From Larsenimonas suaedae (GTDB taxonomy: Bacteria > Pseudomonadota > Gammaproteobacteria > Pseudomonadales > Halomonadaceae), in assembly GCF_023712105.1 (NCBI RefSeq), contig NZ_JAMLJI010000002.1, positions 124,001 to 188,000 of the forward strand: a stretch of DNA of 64,000 nt. Direction: 5' to 3'. The translations under genes and the position numbers were made by a program. Shown here one piece after another: positions 26,717 to 35,855 of the stretch. How positions within the stretch are numbered: the first letter of the stretch is position 1; every line of letters begins with the position of its first letter. The notes beneath the pieces are model-generated. The model saw nothing but the letters and a program-made list of their open reading frames with translations, searched no databases and was not told where the DNA came from.

Positions 26717-28240
26717 ATGGCCGCCTCATTCACGCGCTCACCCGCGACACGCTCGACTTCAAAACCCCGCGCCCGCCGCCTGTATCTCGCACTCGCCCTG
26801 ATGCTGGGCACGCTGATCACAGCCCCGAGTTATGCCGCCGACGAGCTTTCAAGCGCCGCCGGGGCGCTGGCCGGCTCGAGCGCAGCATCCGAGACCGGGA
26901 GCGGCATTGAAACCGCCCCCACCCCCGAGCAGGACCGGGCGATTCAAGCGCGCATCGAGGGCATCTTTTCAGAGCTCGAGGGGCTGGAGGCCGTCACGGT
27001 CACCGTGACGCAGGGCGTGGTCACGCTTGAAGGCGAGACCGCCAACGACCGAAAAGCCCAGCAGGCGCTCGGCCTTGCCAACCGGCTGACCGACGTGGTC
27101 GCCGTCAATGACACCATCACCCGCACGCTTGATGTGCAGGATAACGTCGCGACCGCCGCCCACGGCCTCGCCGCCCAGGCCAGAAACCTGGTCAAGGCGC
27201 TGCCGCTTTTGGGCGTCGGTATCGTGGTGTTTGGTGTGGTGGCGTGGTTCGGCGCGTGGCTCTCACGGCGCAAGCGCCTGTGGCAACGGCTCACGCCCAA
27301 CCCATTCGTTGCCGAACTGCTCTCGCAGACCGTCAAAGTGGTGTTCATCGTGTTCGCCCTGATTCTGGCGCTGAGCCTGATGGGCGCCGAGACCATCATC
27401 GGCACGCTTTTAGGCGGCGCCGGTGTGATCGGTATTGCGGTGGGCTTCGCGGTCAAGGACACCATCGAGAACTACATTGCCTCGCTCATGCTGAGCATTC
27501 GCCAGCCCTTCCGCGCCCGCGATCAGGTCGTGATCAACGGCCAGGAAGGCATCGTGGTGCGCCTGACCTCCCGCGCGACGATTCTGATGACGCTTGATGG
27601 AAACCAGCTGCGCATCCCCAATGCCGAGGTGTTCAAGGGCACCATCCTCAATTACACCCAGAACCCCGAGCGGCGCTTCACGTTCGAACTGGGGGTGGAC
27701 GCCGACGACGACCCGCTCGCCGCCATCAAGGTCGGGCTCGACGCCGTCAACCAGCTCGCGTTCGTGCTCACAGAGCCCAGGGCCGCTGCGCTGATCACTC
27801 ACGTGGGCGATTCGAACATCGTGCTCGAGTTTCAGGTGTGGGTGAACCAATCCAACACCGATTTCGCCAAGGCCCGCAGCATCGCCATTCGCGAGACCAA
27901 GCACGCCCTCGAGCGCACCGGCTTCAGCCTGCCCGAACCCATCTACCGCCTGCGCTTCAACGCCTCCCTCGAGCAGGCGCTGGAACGACTTCAGGGCGCA
28001 CTTCCCGCCCATTCAAAAAGCGACACCGAACACGCACACGACGCCCCGTCGGCACAGGCCGAAGGCAGCCCCGCCCACCCCGCGAAAGCGCGGGCCGAAA
28101 GTATTCTTAAAGACCCCACCGCCGATGCCCTGTTCGATGCCCGCCCGGATGAGAAACTGAAGGAAAAGGTCGAGGAGGAAATTGCCCGAGGCAGTGACGA
28201 GACCGACCTGCTGAGCCAGAAACGGCAGAGCAACCAATAA
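26717..28240 (+). CDS. MscS-type channel with signal peptide and N-terminal BON domain
   Basis: 507 residues. A signal peptide (1-41) is followed by a BON domain (about 75-140; VTVTVTQGVVTLEGETAN), two to three helices and an MscS pore and beta domain (LLGGAGVIGIAVGFAVKD, QPFRARDQVVINGQEG). The polar C-terminal tail of ~90 residues is unlike the MscS cage. BON domains bind phospholipids or peptidoglycan-related surfaces, so the channel may sense the periplasmic side of the envelope. AGGAAC precedes ATG 26717. Confidence 0.88.
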   Translation: MAASFTRSPATRSTSKPRARRLYLALALMLGTLITAPSYAADELSSAAGALAGSSAASETGSGIETAPTPEQDRAIQARIEGIFSELEGLEAVTVTVTQGVVTLEGETANDRKAQQALGLANRLTDVVAVNDTITRTLDVQDNVATAAHGLAAQARNLVKALPLLGVGIVVFGVVAWFGAWLSRRKRLWQRLTPNPFVAELLSQTVKVVFIVFALILALSLMGAETIIGTLLGGAGVIGIAVGFAVKDTIENYIASLMLSIRQPFRARDQVVINGQEGIVVRLTSRATILMTLDGNQLRIPNAEVFKGTILNYTQNPERRFTFELGVDADDDPLAAIKVGLDAVNQLAFVLTEPRAAALITHVGDSNIVLEFQVWVNQSNTDFAKARSIAIRETKHALERTGFSLPEPIYRLRFNASLEQALERLQGALPAHSKSDTEHAHDAPSAQAEGSPAHPAKARAESILKDPTADALFDARPDEKLKEKVEEEIARGSDETDLLSQKRQSNQ

Positions 28241-28445
28241 CAAAACACCACTCCCCCGCACTTCCGAACCCTATCCTTGGGCGGGCTAATGTAACCAACC
28301 CACTCGCCGATAAGGTAAAAATGCTGACGCCAACAGGGCAACAGTGAGGGTTCGGTCGCCTGTCGCGCGCAGACACGACGGCCAATCGCCAGTCATTAGT
28401 AGGGAAGCCCATCACGGCCTCCAGCGCGCTTTACAGGGTGAATCG

Positions 28446-29600
28446 ATGATCGAGGTGATCAAGACATGCTGGTCTCCGGGGACGAAAGGCACCCAGGGGG
28501 CACTGCGCCGACAGATCGAACTCTGCAACCAGTTGGGGCTTTTCTGTACGGCCGCCACCACGCCCTACCAGCTTTTCTATTACTTCTATGATTTCGCTGC
28601 ATACCGCGGCGTATTTCTGTTCAATCTCGTATTTATTACGGTCTATCTATCGGTACTGCCGCTCAACCACCTGCGCTGGCACACCACTGCCAGCACGACT
28701 CTGGTGCTTAATAGCTGCATCCAGCTCTTTGTGGTGACCTTCTTCATCGGCACCGGGGCCGGCGTCAGCCTGTTCTACTTCACCTTTGCCTTCGTGATTA
28801 TCTTTCTTTACCAGAACCTTCGACGGCGAACCTATGTGGCCCTCCTGGCCGCCATCGGCCTTTTGTACCTGATGGCGCAGTTCCTTTTTCCGGCGGAGGC
28901 GGCGCGCACGCCGGTGCCCTCGCCGTGGCTTGAGGCCATGTACGCCGGCAGCGTAGCGGGCGTGCTCACGCTCTCGGGGGTATTGCTGCATCTATTTCAC
29001 CGGGCCATTGACCGGGCCGAGAAGGAGCTGACGTTCAACAACCGCTACCTTGAAGACCTGAGCAACACCGACCCCCTGACCGGGCTTGGCAACCGGCGGG
29101 CGCTGGGCGAGGCGCTCAACCGGGAGTGGGCTCGGCTTGCCCGGCAGTCAGGCGTACTCACGACCGTGATGTGCGATGTGGATCACTTCAAACGCTTCAA
29201 TGACCACCACGGCCACGACGGCGGCGACCGCTGCCTCCAGCAGATTGCAGACGTGCTCAGGGGCATGCTCTCCCAGCCGCCGGCTCTCGCGGTGCGCTAC
29301 GGCGGGGAAGAATTCGCGCTGGTGCTGCCGGGCACGGATGCACAGCAAGCCCGCATTCTGTGCGAGCGGCTACGCAGCGCCATCGAGCGCTTGCGCATTC
29401 CCAACAGGGGCATGGGTGAACACGCCGTGGTGACCGTAAGCATCGGGGTCGCAAGCACGGAACACGCCGACCTACGCCCCCACACCGACGACTCAAAACG
29501 ACTGCTCAAGCGGGCGGACGAAGCGCTGTATCAAGCCAAGGCCAACGGGCGAAATCAGGTGGTGTATTTGTCGTATCAGGGCTTGGCTAAACAGGCTTGA
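28446..29600 (+). CDS. Membrane GGDEF diguanylate cyclase
   Basis: 384 residues. Five to six N-terminal transmembrane helices form an MHYT/MASE-like sensor region (residues about 45-195), then a GGDEF domain with TDPLTGLGNRRALGEAL, CDVDHFKRFNDHHGHDGGD and active-site RYGGEEFALV. The RxxD inhibitory site expected just before the active loop is missing (LSQPPALAVRYGG), so product inhibition may be weak. AGGGTGA before ATG 28446 sets the start. Last GC-rich gene before the AT-rich defence block. Confidence 0.92.
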   Translation: MIEVIKTCWSPGTKGTQGALRRQIELCNQLGLFCTAATTPYQLFYYFYDFAAYRGVFLFNLVFITVYLSVLPLNHLRWHTTASTTLVLNSCIQLFVVTFFIGTGAGVSLFYFTFAFVIIFLYQNLRRRTYVALLAAIGLLYLMAQFLFPAEAARTPVPSPWLEAMYAGSVAGVLTLSGVLLHLFHRAIDRAEKELTFNNRYLEDLSNTDPLTGLGNRRALGEALNREWARLARQSGVLTTVMCDVDHFKRFNDHHGHDGGDRCLQQIADVLRGMLSQPPALAVRYGGEEFALVLPGTDAQQARILCERLRSAIERLRIPNRGMGEHAVVTVSIGVASTEHADLRPHTDDSKRLLKRADEALYQAKANGRNQVVYLSYQGLAKQA

Positions 29601-29750
29601 AAGCGCTGTCTATCCCCTGCGTTTTAATGCCGTTCTAAAATCCGCACTGAAACGATTTTACGGCGGAATGCAGCCCATCCACCCGCAAGGCGTAGTAACG
29701 AGATGGTTTGCTCAGTCAAAAGGCACTAACGGGGCGAAGTAAAAGTGAGC

Positions 29751-29790
29751 TAGTGTTTTTGAGTTTTGGACATAGGGAAAGAAAACACTA
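29751..29790. promoter_or_regulatory. Inverted repeat at the left edge of the AT-rich block
   Basis: TAGTGTTTT at 29751-29759 and AAAACACTA at 29782-29790, a perfect 9-bp dyad with a 22-base loop. It lies about 75 bp beyond the herA stop, between GC-rich chromosome and AT-rich island. It may be a terminator or boundary element. Confidence 0.45.
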
Positions 29791-29864
29791 TAAAAATGGT
29801 ATAAACACATAAAAACGTTAAAATAATAACGCGCCCCTTAACTTATACCATTCAGCATATTTCC

Positions 29865-31802
29865 TTAAACATCATACTTTTGCAAAAACCACTCTTTAGA
29901 AACAATACAATTGGCACTATTAGGCTCAGGCCTAGCTTGTTTGATCGCCACATGTAAAGGCATAGGAACACAATTACCAAAGATCAGAGCTTCGCCCGGC
30001 ACTGATTGTTTTATTTTATTCACAAAGTCACCTGAAAAAAAAGGTAAAACAGAATAAATATATTTCATATCAATATCATTTTGTATCCTATGTATTATAT
30101 AATTACCGCATTGAGATAAGACTGTTTCTGAGAGCTCAGAAGGCCTTTGAGAAGATACTATTAGATAAAATGAAAACTTTCTTCCTTCTCTAGCAACCTT
30201 TTCAAATATATTTTCTTTTAAATAATACTCACCAGCCTTGTGTATATACCTGTGGGCCTCATCAAGTACCAAATGTATAGGGCCCTGTCTTCTAAAAACT
30301 CCTCTTTTACTTTTACGCTCTGAAAACAAAAACCTAGTAAGAACTGAAGTCACCACCTCTAACGAAGTTGGATTCAGCTCACTTACATCTAAATTAACTA
30401 TTTGATAGCTCTTGTCATCGTCACCCCATATATACTGCATATATTTCTCAGCGCTATCCAACTCTGATGAATCACACCTCATAAACTCACACTCAGGATT
30501 TTCTAAGAAAAAATCCAATCGCGTCATGAGAGTTGATGTGTATTCTTTTATCCTTTTATTACCTCTTGCATCTTCTTCTAGCAGAACTAATTCAGCCGCA
30601 AGCCTTAGAAATCTGTAATCGTAGTATTCTCCTTCTCTTAACCTGTCAGAAGAAACACTTAAATATAATTCAAAATCTACTTGCTCCAATATCTCTTCGA
30701 TTTTATCTTTAAGTTTACTATCGTTAGTTCCAAATTTTATGCTACAACTTTCGGCCAAAGCATTTAGATCTTCAAAAATATTTTCCTGATCGCATGCGTT
30801 TGATATAGATTCATGTGCAAGCAAAGAGTTAACCACCCTACTAATTAAGCTAGCAGCAGCCGTAATCCTGGTGGTATCTGACTCCCCTTGGCCATTAATA
30901 TCTTTCAAAATTAAGCAAATTTTACACCTAATATAATTAGCAATATCTTTCCTTTTATCTTCAGAACTTATTTTATAGAATCTATAACACTCTTGAAGAA
31001 CTCTATCTAAAAAAGGTCTTTGAGTGGCATCAGTAGCCAATAAAAATGAACACCACTCGTCTAAGCTTATAAGATAGTGCGGGAGTTTAAAGTTAATTTC
31101 ACCCTCATCTAAACCTGAATTACCCGCTGGCTTATAATGTCTATTATTTATAAACTGCCCCCCATTTCCATTTATTACAGGGAAGGAGTTTTTATACTCG
31201 CCATTAACGTCAAATATGACTATTCTAGCCCCTAGAGCCGTATAATTATTTTTTTTCGCCACTTCTTGCAAAAGATGCGATATTGTATTCGACTTGCCAC
31301 TACCACTATTTCCAAGAACAGCAGTATGGATATTAAAAAACCTATCTATATTTAACTCTATAGGATAGCCGATAAGACTCTTGCTTGTTCCAACATAAAT
31401 ACTTGTGTGAACACCCGGCTCACTAGTGAAATTTGACTTACCTAAAACAAGCTCCATGTCTTCGCGTGTAATAATTTCAACATCTGAGTAAATAGCTGGA
31501 AATATCCCCACACCTAAGGAGAACAATTCCCTCTTACTTATAGAGCCTATTGGCTTTAAGGATAATTCTCTTGATCCATAAGCGTGACTTAAACTTAAGT
31601 CTTCACTCACATCTTTGTCATATATCGAAACAACTTCACACAATAACTTTTCGCCGAGACTATTGTATACACCCAAGTAGCTACCAATATTCCCAAAATA
31701 GTATACATCACCGCCGACATTCAAAGAATTGCCTTTAACCGAAGGCAAAACCTGAGCTTTAAAAAGATTATAATCTATAGAAACAAGCTTACCGATTTTC
31801 AT
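29865..31802 (-). CDS. herA: HerA-like ATPase of a SIR2-HerA defence system
   Basis: 645 residues. An N-terminal HAS-barrel-like region (1-150) precedes a FtsK/HerA ATPase core with Walker A GNSGSGKS (164-171), Walker B HLVLDEAH (510-517), the SQRPSEL sensor (551-557) and a probable arginine finger in HRIQND (about 572). An insertion of some 200 helical residues separates the Walker motifs. HerA forms hexamers, and in SIR2-HerA systems assembles with SIR2 into an NAD-degrading anti-phage complex. Start overlaps the SIR2 stop as ATGA. Very AT-rich compared with neighbours. Confidence 0.9.
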   Translation of the reverse strand: MKIGKLVSIDYNLFKAQVLPSVKGNSLNVGGDVYYFGNIGSYLGVYNSLGEKLLCEVVSIYDKDVSEDLSLSHAYGSRELSLKPIGSISKRELFSLGVGIFPAIYSDVEIITREDMELVLGKSNFTSEPGVHTSIYVGTSKSLIGYPIELNIDRFFNIHTAVLGNSGSGKSNTISHLLQEVAKKNNYTALGARIVIFDVNGEYKNSFPVINGNGGQFINNRHYKPAGNSGLDEGEINFKLPHYLISLDEWCSFLLATDATQRPFLDRVLQECYRFYKISSEDKRKDIANYIRCKICLILKDINGQGESDTTRITAAASLISRVVNSLLAHESISNACDQENIFEDLNALAESCSIKFGTNDSKLKDKIEEILEQVDFELYLSVSSDRLREGEYYDYRFLRLAAELVLLEEDARGNKRIKEYTSTLMTRLDFFLENPECEFMRCDSSELDSAEKYMQYIWGDDDKSYQIVNLDVSELNPTSLEVVTSVLTRFLFSERKSKRGVFRRQGPIHLVLDEAHRYIHKAGEYYLKENIFEKVAREGRKFSFYLIVSSQRPSELSETVLSQCGNYIIHRIQNDIDMKYIYSVLPFFSGDFVNKIKQSVPGEALIFGNCVPMPLHVAIKQARPEPNSANCIVSKEWFLQKYDV

Positions 31803-32983
31803 TGCTGCCTCACTAAATCATTAAGCTTTTCAGAAAATTCTTTAAGAAAATCCTTTTTCTTATCTGCATCTAAATCAGGAAGCAATCTTTCAACCACCGA
31901 CTTAAAATAATGGACTTTTTCACCATCCTCATGTTTTCCATATATACTAAAAACCCTGTTGTCACCTACTTCGTAAATAGGCTTATCCTCAAAATCTCCA
32001 AACAAAACAACACTCAACGAAGAATTTGAGCTCAAAGCGTAATAAATAAAATTATTTACATGCTCATCACTAAAACTATACCCTATAACAAAAAGAACAC
32101 TATTTGGAATAGATATCTTAGCCTTGAACTCTCTCATTATATCAGCATAGGGAGTACCTAAACTTTTATTTTGTTTTAAAGGTGTCGGATAAATCAGGGC
32201 CACCTCGTTATTAGATGTTCCGGGCTCTACCTCGAACTCTTCAATATTTAGAAAATATGATCCTGAATCAAATTCGCGCCAGTTGATGGAGCCGTGAAGC
32301 TTATAAAGATAGACCATATTATTGATAGCTTCATATCTATCAGGCAGGGTTTCACTAGCCTTGGAGTAAGAATAATTAAACCTCGAAGGGTTAAATAACT
32401 TCTTTAACCCACCACCAAAACCGTTATTATAATCAATCCCGAGCAAATCCAAGGCCGCTTCATTAAACAAGTCATTATTGGTAGTGAACACATTCAGCCT
32501 AGGAAGATCGCGACTTCTTTTAGACATTTTATCGTATAGAAGCTTATAAAGATCAACAGTCAGACTATGATCCTCAGAATAAATATCAACATTAATCTCT
32601 CTATAAATAACCTCTTCAATCTCACTCGCCAGGGTGGAAACTTTTGGATCATTAGAACCCACACCGTTATCGTAAATCTGCTTAGAGTAAAGAATCCCTA
32701 AAATTTCTTCCAAATTCCCATTATATTTATACTTCAGGCTTTCATATAATGGCTTTACTCCTTCAACCTTACTCTCTGCTTCATCTAATATGTCTTCAAC
32801 CTTCTCTGCCATTTTTAGCATGGTTGGTATAGAAGTAGAGCTAGCTCCAGAACCTAGTAAAAAGTTAATATGCTTTGTGTTACATAGATTACTTAAAAAA
32901 TCTTGTAACTTATTAAGCTCGGTTTCATCCCCTTTTATATCTTCAAGCAGGTTTCTCTTGCCTTGTTTTAGATAAAAGGCCAT
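31799..32983 (-). CDS. SIR2-like NADase of a SIR2-HerA defence system
   Basis: 394 residues. All core sirtuin-fold motifs are present: LLGSGAS (42-48) for NAD binding, FTTNND (166-171), KLHGSINW with the catalytic His230, and GYSFSDEHVNNF (301-312). Helical extension on both sides fits the effector type rather than protein deacetylases; zinc cysteines are absent. Known SIR2-HerA systems deplete NAD on phage infection and abort growth. Upstream GGGAGTTTAGGGCAA may hold the ribosome site. First gene of the two-gene operon, coupled to herA. Confidence 0.9.
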   Translation of the reverse strand: MAFYLKQGKRNLLEDIKGDETELNKLQDFLSNLCNTKHINFLLGSGASSTSIPTMLKMAEKVEDILDEAESKVEGVKPLYESLKYKYNGNLEEILGILYSKQIYDNGVGSNDPKVSTLASEIEEVIYREINVDIYSEDHSLTVDLYKLLYDKMSKRSRDLPRLNVFTTNNDLFNEAALDLLGIDYNNGFGGGLKKLFNPSRFNYSYSKASETLPDRYEAINNMVYLYKLHGSINWREFDSGSYFLNIEEFEVEPGTSNNEVALIYPTPLKQNKSLGTPYADIMREFKAKISIPNSVLFVIGYSFSDEHVNNFIYYALSSNSSLSVVLFGDFEDKPIYEVGDNRVFSIYGKHEDGEKVHYFKSVVERLLPDLDADKKKDFLKEFSEKLNDLVRQQ

Positions 32984-33419
32984 TTGCCCTAAACTCCCTG
33001 TTTTAATAGCTATTTTGCTAGTGGCTACTCAAAACGCGCTGTCGACTCCTCGCCCCGCCTAAGCACTAAATGGACCAGTTCCCTCGCTCTTTCTCATCCT
33101 CTAGCCTCCGGGCTGCAGCACCACACTAAGGCCGCATAAAATCATCGACCATGCTCGCCCCATCACATATACGCACCTAACGCCATCGGTGAGCGGTGTC
33201 TCATACTTAAGCTACCCCTTTAAAAAATTACACTCAATTACACAAAGGGCGATTAACTGATTTTTGGCGGTGGTGCATTGCCGCAGGCGGGCCACTCACA
33301 AAAACGCCGCGCATAGGCGCGGCGGTGGGATAGAAGGTCGGAGAATTGGGGTTAGATGTCTTTGCCAGTGAGGGCGCAGCGCTTGGGGTGACGGCTTGAG
33401 GACGAAGTAACCACCCGCC
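32984..33419. promoter_or_regulatory. Control region between SIR2-HerA and the AhpD-family gene
   Basis: 436 bp without a convincing gene. The first ~40 bp are AT-rich and should hold the SIR2-herA promoter; composition then turns mixed, with a poor-coding GC-rich stretch. A terminator for the AhpD-family gene lies near 33300-33325. No direct repeat matching the left edge was found. Confidence 0.5.
33298..33326 (-). terminator. Terminator downstream of AhpD-family gene
   Basis: Arms of about eight bases (CGCCGCGC/GCGCGGCG) around ATAG, followed on the minus strand by TTTTTG. It is about 95 bp past the stop at 33420. Confidence 0.7.
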
Positions 33420-33851
33420 CTACTGCCGCATGCCAATGGCGAGGCGGTTGTAGGCGCTCATCAGAGACACGGCGAAGGTAAGGTCACTGATCTCGGCGTC
33501 GGAAAAGTAGGCCTTCAGCGGCTCGAAATCCTTGTCGGCGGCGTGGGAGCCAGCGATGTTCACAAGCGATTCGGCCCAGCCGAGCGCGGCGCGTTCGCGC
33601 TCACTGAACCGGGCGCTGACGCGCCAGCCGGCGAGGCTATCGAGCTTGGCCTCGGGCACGTTTTTGGCTCGAAGGGTCTCTGCGTGCATTTCAAGGCAGA
33701 AGGCGCAGCCGTTGATCTGCGAGACGCGCAGGTACACAAGCTCGATCAGTTCCTTGCCGAGGCTGCTGTCATCGAGGGCTTTCTTGGTGGCGCTGAGGCC
33801 CTTGTAGGCATCCGGGGAGAGCGAGGCGTACGGCAGGCGCGGGGTAGACAT
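33420..33851 (-). CDS. AhpD/carboxymuconolactone decarboxylase family protein
   Basis: 143 residues, all helical. The redox motif CAFCLEMH gives Cys49, Cys52 and His56, the active-site pattern of AhpD-like alkylhydroperoxidases. Such proteins may reduce peroxides with a thiol partner; the partner is not encoded here. AAGGAG stands upstream of ATG 33851. Normal base composition returns with this gene. Confidence 0.9.
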   Translation of the reverse strand: MSTPRLPYASLSPDAYKGLSATKKALDDSSLGKELIELVYLRVSQINGCAFCLEMHAETLRAKNVPEAKLDSLAGWRVSARFSERERAALGWAESLVNIAGSHAADKDFEPLKAYFSDAEISDLTFAVSLMSAYNRLAIGMRQ

Positions 33852-34054
33852 GGCAAGGCTCCTTCAGTGAAGAATCGATTGAATAAGAAGAACGCCGTAA
33901 AGCTTAAGCGCATATGCCGGGGCGTACGCAAGTACGGGTTTGCCAATACTGGATACTTGCGCACCGGGTAACTGCGGTAGGTTCAATGCGTGGCAGTGCC
34001 ATGAGCATCGCCACGGCGACATCACCAACAACAACACCGCAGAGGCTATGCCCC

Positions 34055-34594
34055 ATGAAGAGACTGACGCTTCTTTTAATGACGATGGTGCTTGCAATGA
34101 CGAGTATGAATGCGCTCAGCGCCGAGAAGGACCCGAACCGCGATAACCGGCTCGAGACCCGGTTCGTGTACGAATCTCACGTGAGCATCGATAAAAACCG
34201 CGCGACGGTCGGCCAGAGCAAGTACGGCGAGCGTGGCATCGTCTGGATCACCGGCGGCGATGTGAAGGGCCCGAAAATCAAGGGCAGCGTGATGCCCGGC
34301 GGCGGCGATTGGCAGCTCGGCCGCCCGGATGGCGTGCTCGATCTAACCGCGCGTTACGCGATCAAGACCGACGACGGCCATACCATCGTGGTGACCAACA
34401 ACGCCCTCATCGATCACCGCCCGACGGAAAAGAACCCGGATTACGACTACGTGCGAAGCGTGTTGAGCTTCGAAGCGCCGATCGGCAGCCCCTATGAATG
34501 GATGAACAAGTCGATCTTCCTGGGCACGGTCGAGCGTGGGCCGAACTTCAAGACCGATCCGTCCGTCATCATTCGCGTGTGGGAAGTGCTGTAA
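34055..34594 (+). CDS. Exported DUF3237 protein
   Basis: 179 residues with a signal peptide (1-23; LLLMTMVLAMTSMNALSA). The rest matches the DUF3237 pattern: RFVYESHVSID, GERGIVWITGGDVKGPK, VMPGGGDWQLGRPDGVLDL and YEWMNKSIFLGTVERG. DUF3237 is a beta-barrel fold of unknown function, found in plain and exported forms. Start at ATG 34055 is chosen because it gives a clean signal peptide; AGAGG is eleven bases upstream. Not in an operon. Confidence 0.85.
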   Translation: MKRLTLLLMTMVLAMTSMNALSAEKDPNRDNRLETRFVYESHVSIDKNRATVGQSKYGERGIVWITGGDVKGPKIKGSVMPGGGDWQLGRPDGVLDLTARYAIKTDDGHTIVVTNNALIDHRPTEKNPDYDYVRSVLSFEAPIGSPYEWMNKSIFLGTVERGPNFKTDPSVIIRVWEVL

Positions 34595-34785
34595 GCAACT
34601 GTTGTCATGACACCCAACGGCGCCGGGCTGGGTAACGCGGCATGGCTGCGCAAGACACGATGGCGCCCGTTCGTGCACATACAGTTCGTACGCACGTGGT
34701 TTATACCTGCGCGGTTTATACGTAAGCGGGTTCTGCGAAAGCGATGTGAGACGTGTGAGAACGTACGGGAAATGCAGGGAGGGGG

Positions 34786-34862
34786 TGGCGCCCGAAGCAG
34801 GACTCGAACCTGCAACCCACGGCTTCGAAGGCCGGTACTCTATCCAATTGAGCTATTCGGGC
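34786..34862 (-). tRNA. tRNA-Arg (anticodon TCG)
   Basis: On the minus strand the 77-base cloverleaf runs from GCCCGAA at 34862 to encoded CCA at 34786. Acceptor arms GCCCGAA/TTCGGGC pair fully, the anticodon loop is CTTCGAA and the T arm is GCAGG-TTCGAGT-CCTGC. It reads CGA codons. Confidence 0.95.
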
Positions 34863-34958
34863 ACGGGGCACAGTCTACCGGGAAAGGTTCGGCTTCGTAA
34901 AGCCGAACCTTGCATACCCCGATGAATTACTTAGCGCAAAGAGTCACTTAGCGCCGGC

Positions 34959-35648
34959 TCAGCGGTTGAAGCGCGCCAGCAGCGCATCAGCCACGGCGCG
35001 GGAGCTTGCCGGGTTCTGGCCGGTGATAAACAGGCCATCCTCGATGGCGAACGGCGAAAACGCCGCGACCTTTTTGACGTCGGCGCCGCGATTGCCAAGC
35101 TCGTCTTCAAGCAGATACGGCACCACTTCAGTAAGCCCCACCGCCGCTTCTTCTTCATTGGTGAACCCGGTCAGGCGCTTGCCCTTGATGATGTACTCGC
35201 CGTGGGCGTCCTTCACGTTCAAGAAGACCGCCGGGGCGTGGCACACGGCAGAAACCGGCTTGCCCTGCTCGAGGAAGGCCTTGATCAGCGCGATGGAATC
35301 CTCGTCACCGGCCAGGTCATACAGCGGGCCGTGGCCGCCGGGGTAGAACACGGCGTCAAACTCGGAGGCATCAACGCCTGAGAGCACCTTGGTCTCGCGG
35401 ATGACCTGCTGCGCGGCTTCATCGGCGTAGAAACGGCGGGTGTCGTCGGTCTGGGCATCCTCGCCTTCGCTGTTGGGGTCGATCGGTGTAGCGCCGCCCT
35501 TGGGCGAGGCGAGCGTGACGTCGCAGCCGGCGTCCAGAAAGGCGTAGTACGGCGCAGCGAACTCTTCGGCCCAGACGCCGGTCTTGTGGCCGGTGTCGCC
35601 GAGCTGGTCGTGCGAGGTCAGTACCATCAGTAGTTTGGGCTGGCTCAT
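34959..35648 (-). CDS. DJ-1/PfpI family protein (Hsp31-like glyoxalase/chaperone)
   Basis: 229 residues. The nucleophile elbow is AVCHAPAVF with Cys136; the acidic partner lies in GVWAEEFAAPYY (Glu28/29) and a PGGHGPLYDL loop precedes the elbow. This layout matches class-I amidotransferase-like proteins of the Hsp31/HchA-type group, reported to act as methylglyoxal/glyoxal-removing enzymes. ATG 35648 follows AGGAGGCC. Alone in its transcription unit, downstream of the tRNA in the same direction. Confidence 0.9.
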   Translation of the reverse strand: MSQPKLLMVLTSHDQLGDTGHKTGVWAEEFAAPYYAFLDAGCDVTLASPKGGATPIDPNSEGEDAQTDDTRRFYADEAAQQVIRETKVLSGVDASEFDAVFYPGGHGPLYDLAGDEDSIALIKAFLEQGKPVSAVCHAPAVFLNVKDAHGEYIIKGKRLTGFTNEEEAAVGLTEVVPYLLEDELGNRGADVKKVAAFSPFAIEDGLFITGQNPASSRAVADALLARFNR

Positions 35649-35855
35649 TGGAGGCCTCCTGATCCGTGATTGAAATCGGCGCACAGCATAACATAATTAG
35701 CAGGCTAATAAGATAGACAGCCGCGCGGTGATGCTTTCACCCTAGTCCAACCTGGGTGCAGGGCAAGGCTTGCGCAGCGCGCGCTGCCCGGCTAGACCTT
35801 CCCACGCACACCGTCGATCACGACAACGGCGGCAACATCAGAAAGGATAGGGAGA

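Larger units (their letters stand above)
29820..33020. other. AT-rich horizontally acquired defence island
   Basis: Base and codon use shift abruptly here: AT-ending codons dominate, while both flanks are GC-rich. The block holds only the SIR2-like and HerA genes plus their control region. No integrase, transposase or terminal repeat is visible, so the mode of entry is not apparent. A tRNA-Arg lies 1.8 kb further right but is separated by two ordinary genes. Confidence 0.85.

Noticed and set aside
34786-34862. tRNA-Arg as attachment site of the defence island
   Set aside because: Two GC-rich native genes lie between, and no copy of the tRNA 3' end was found at either island edge.
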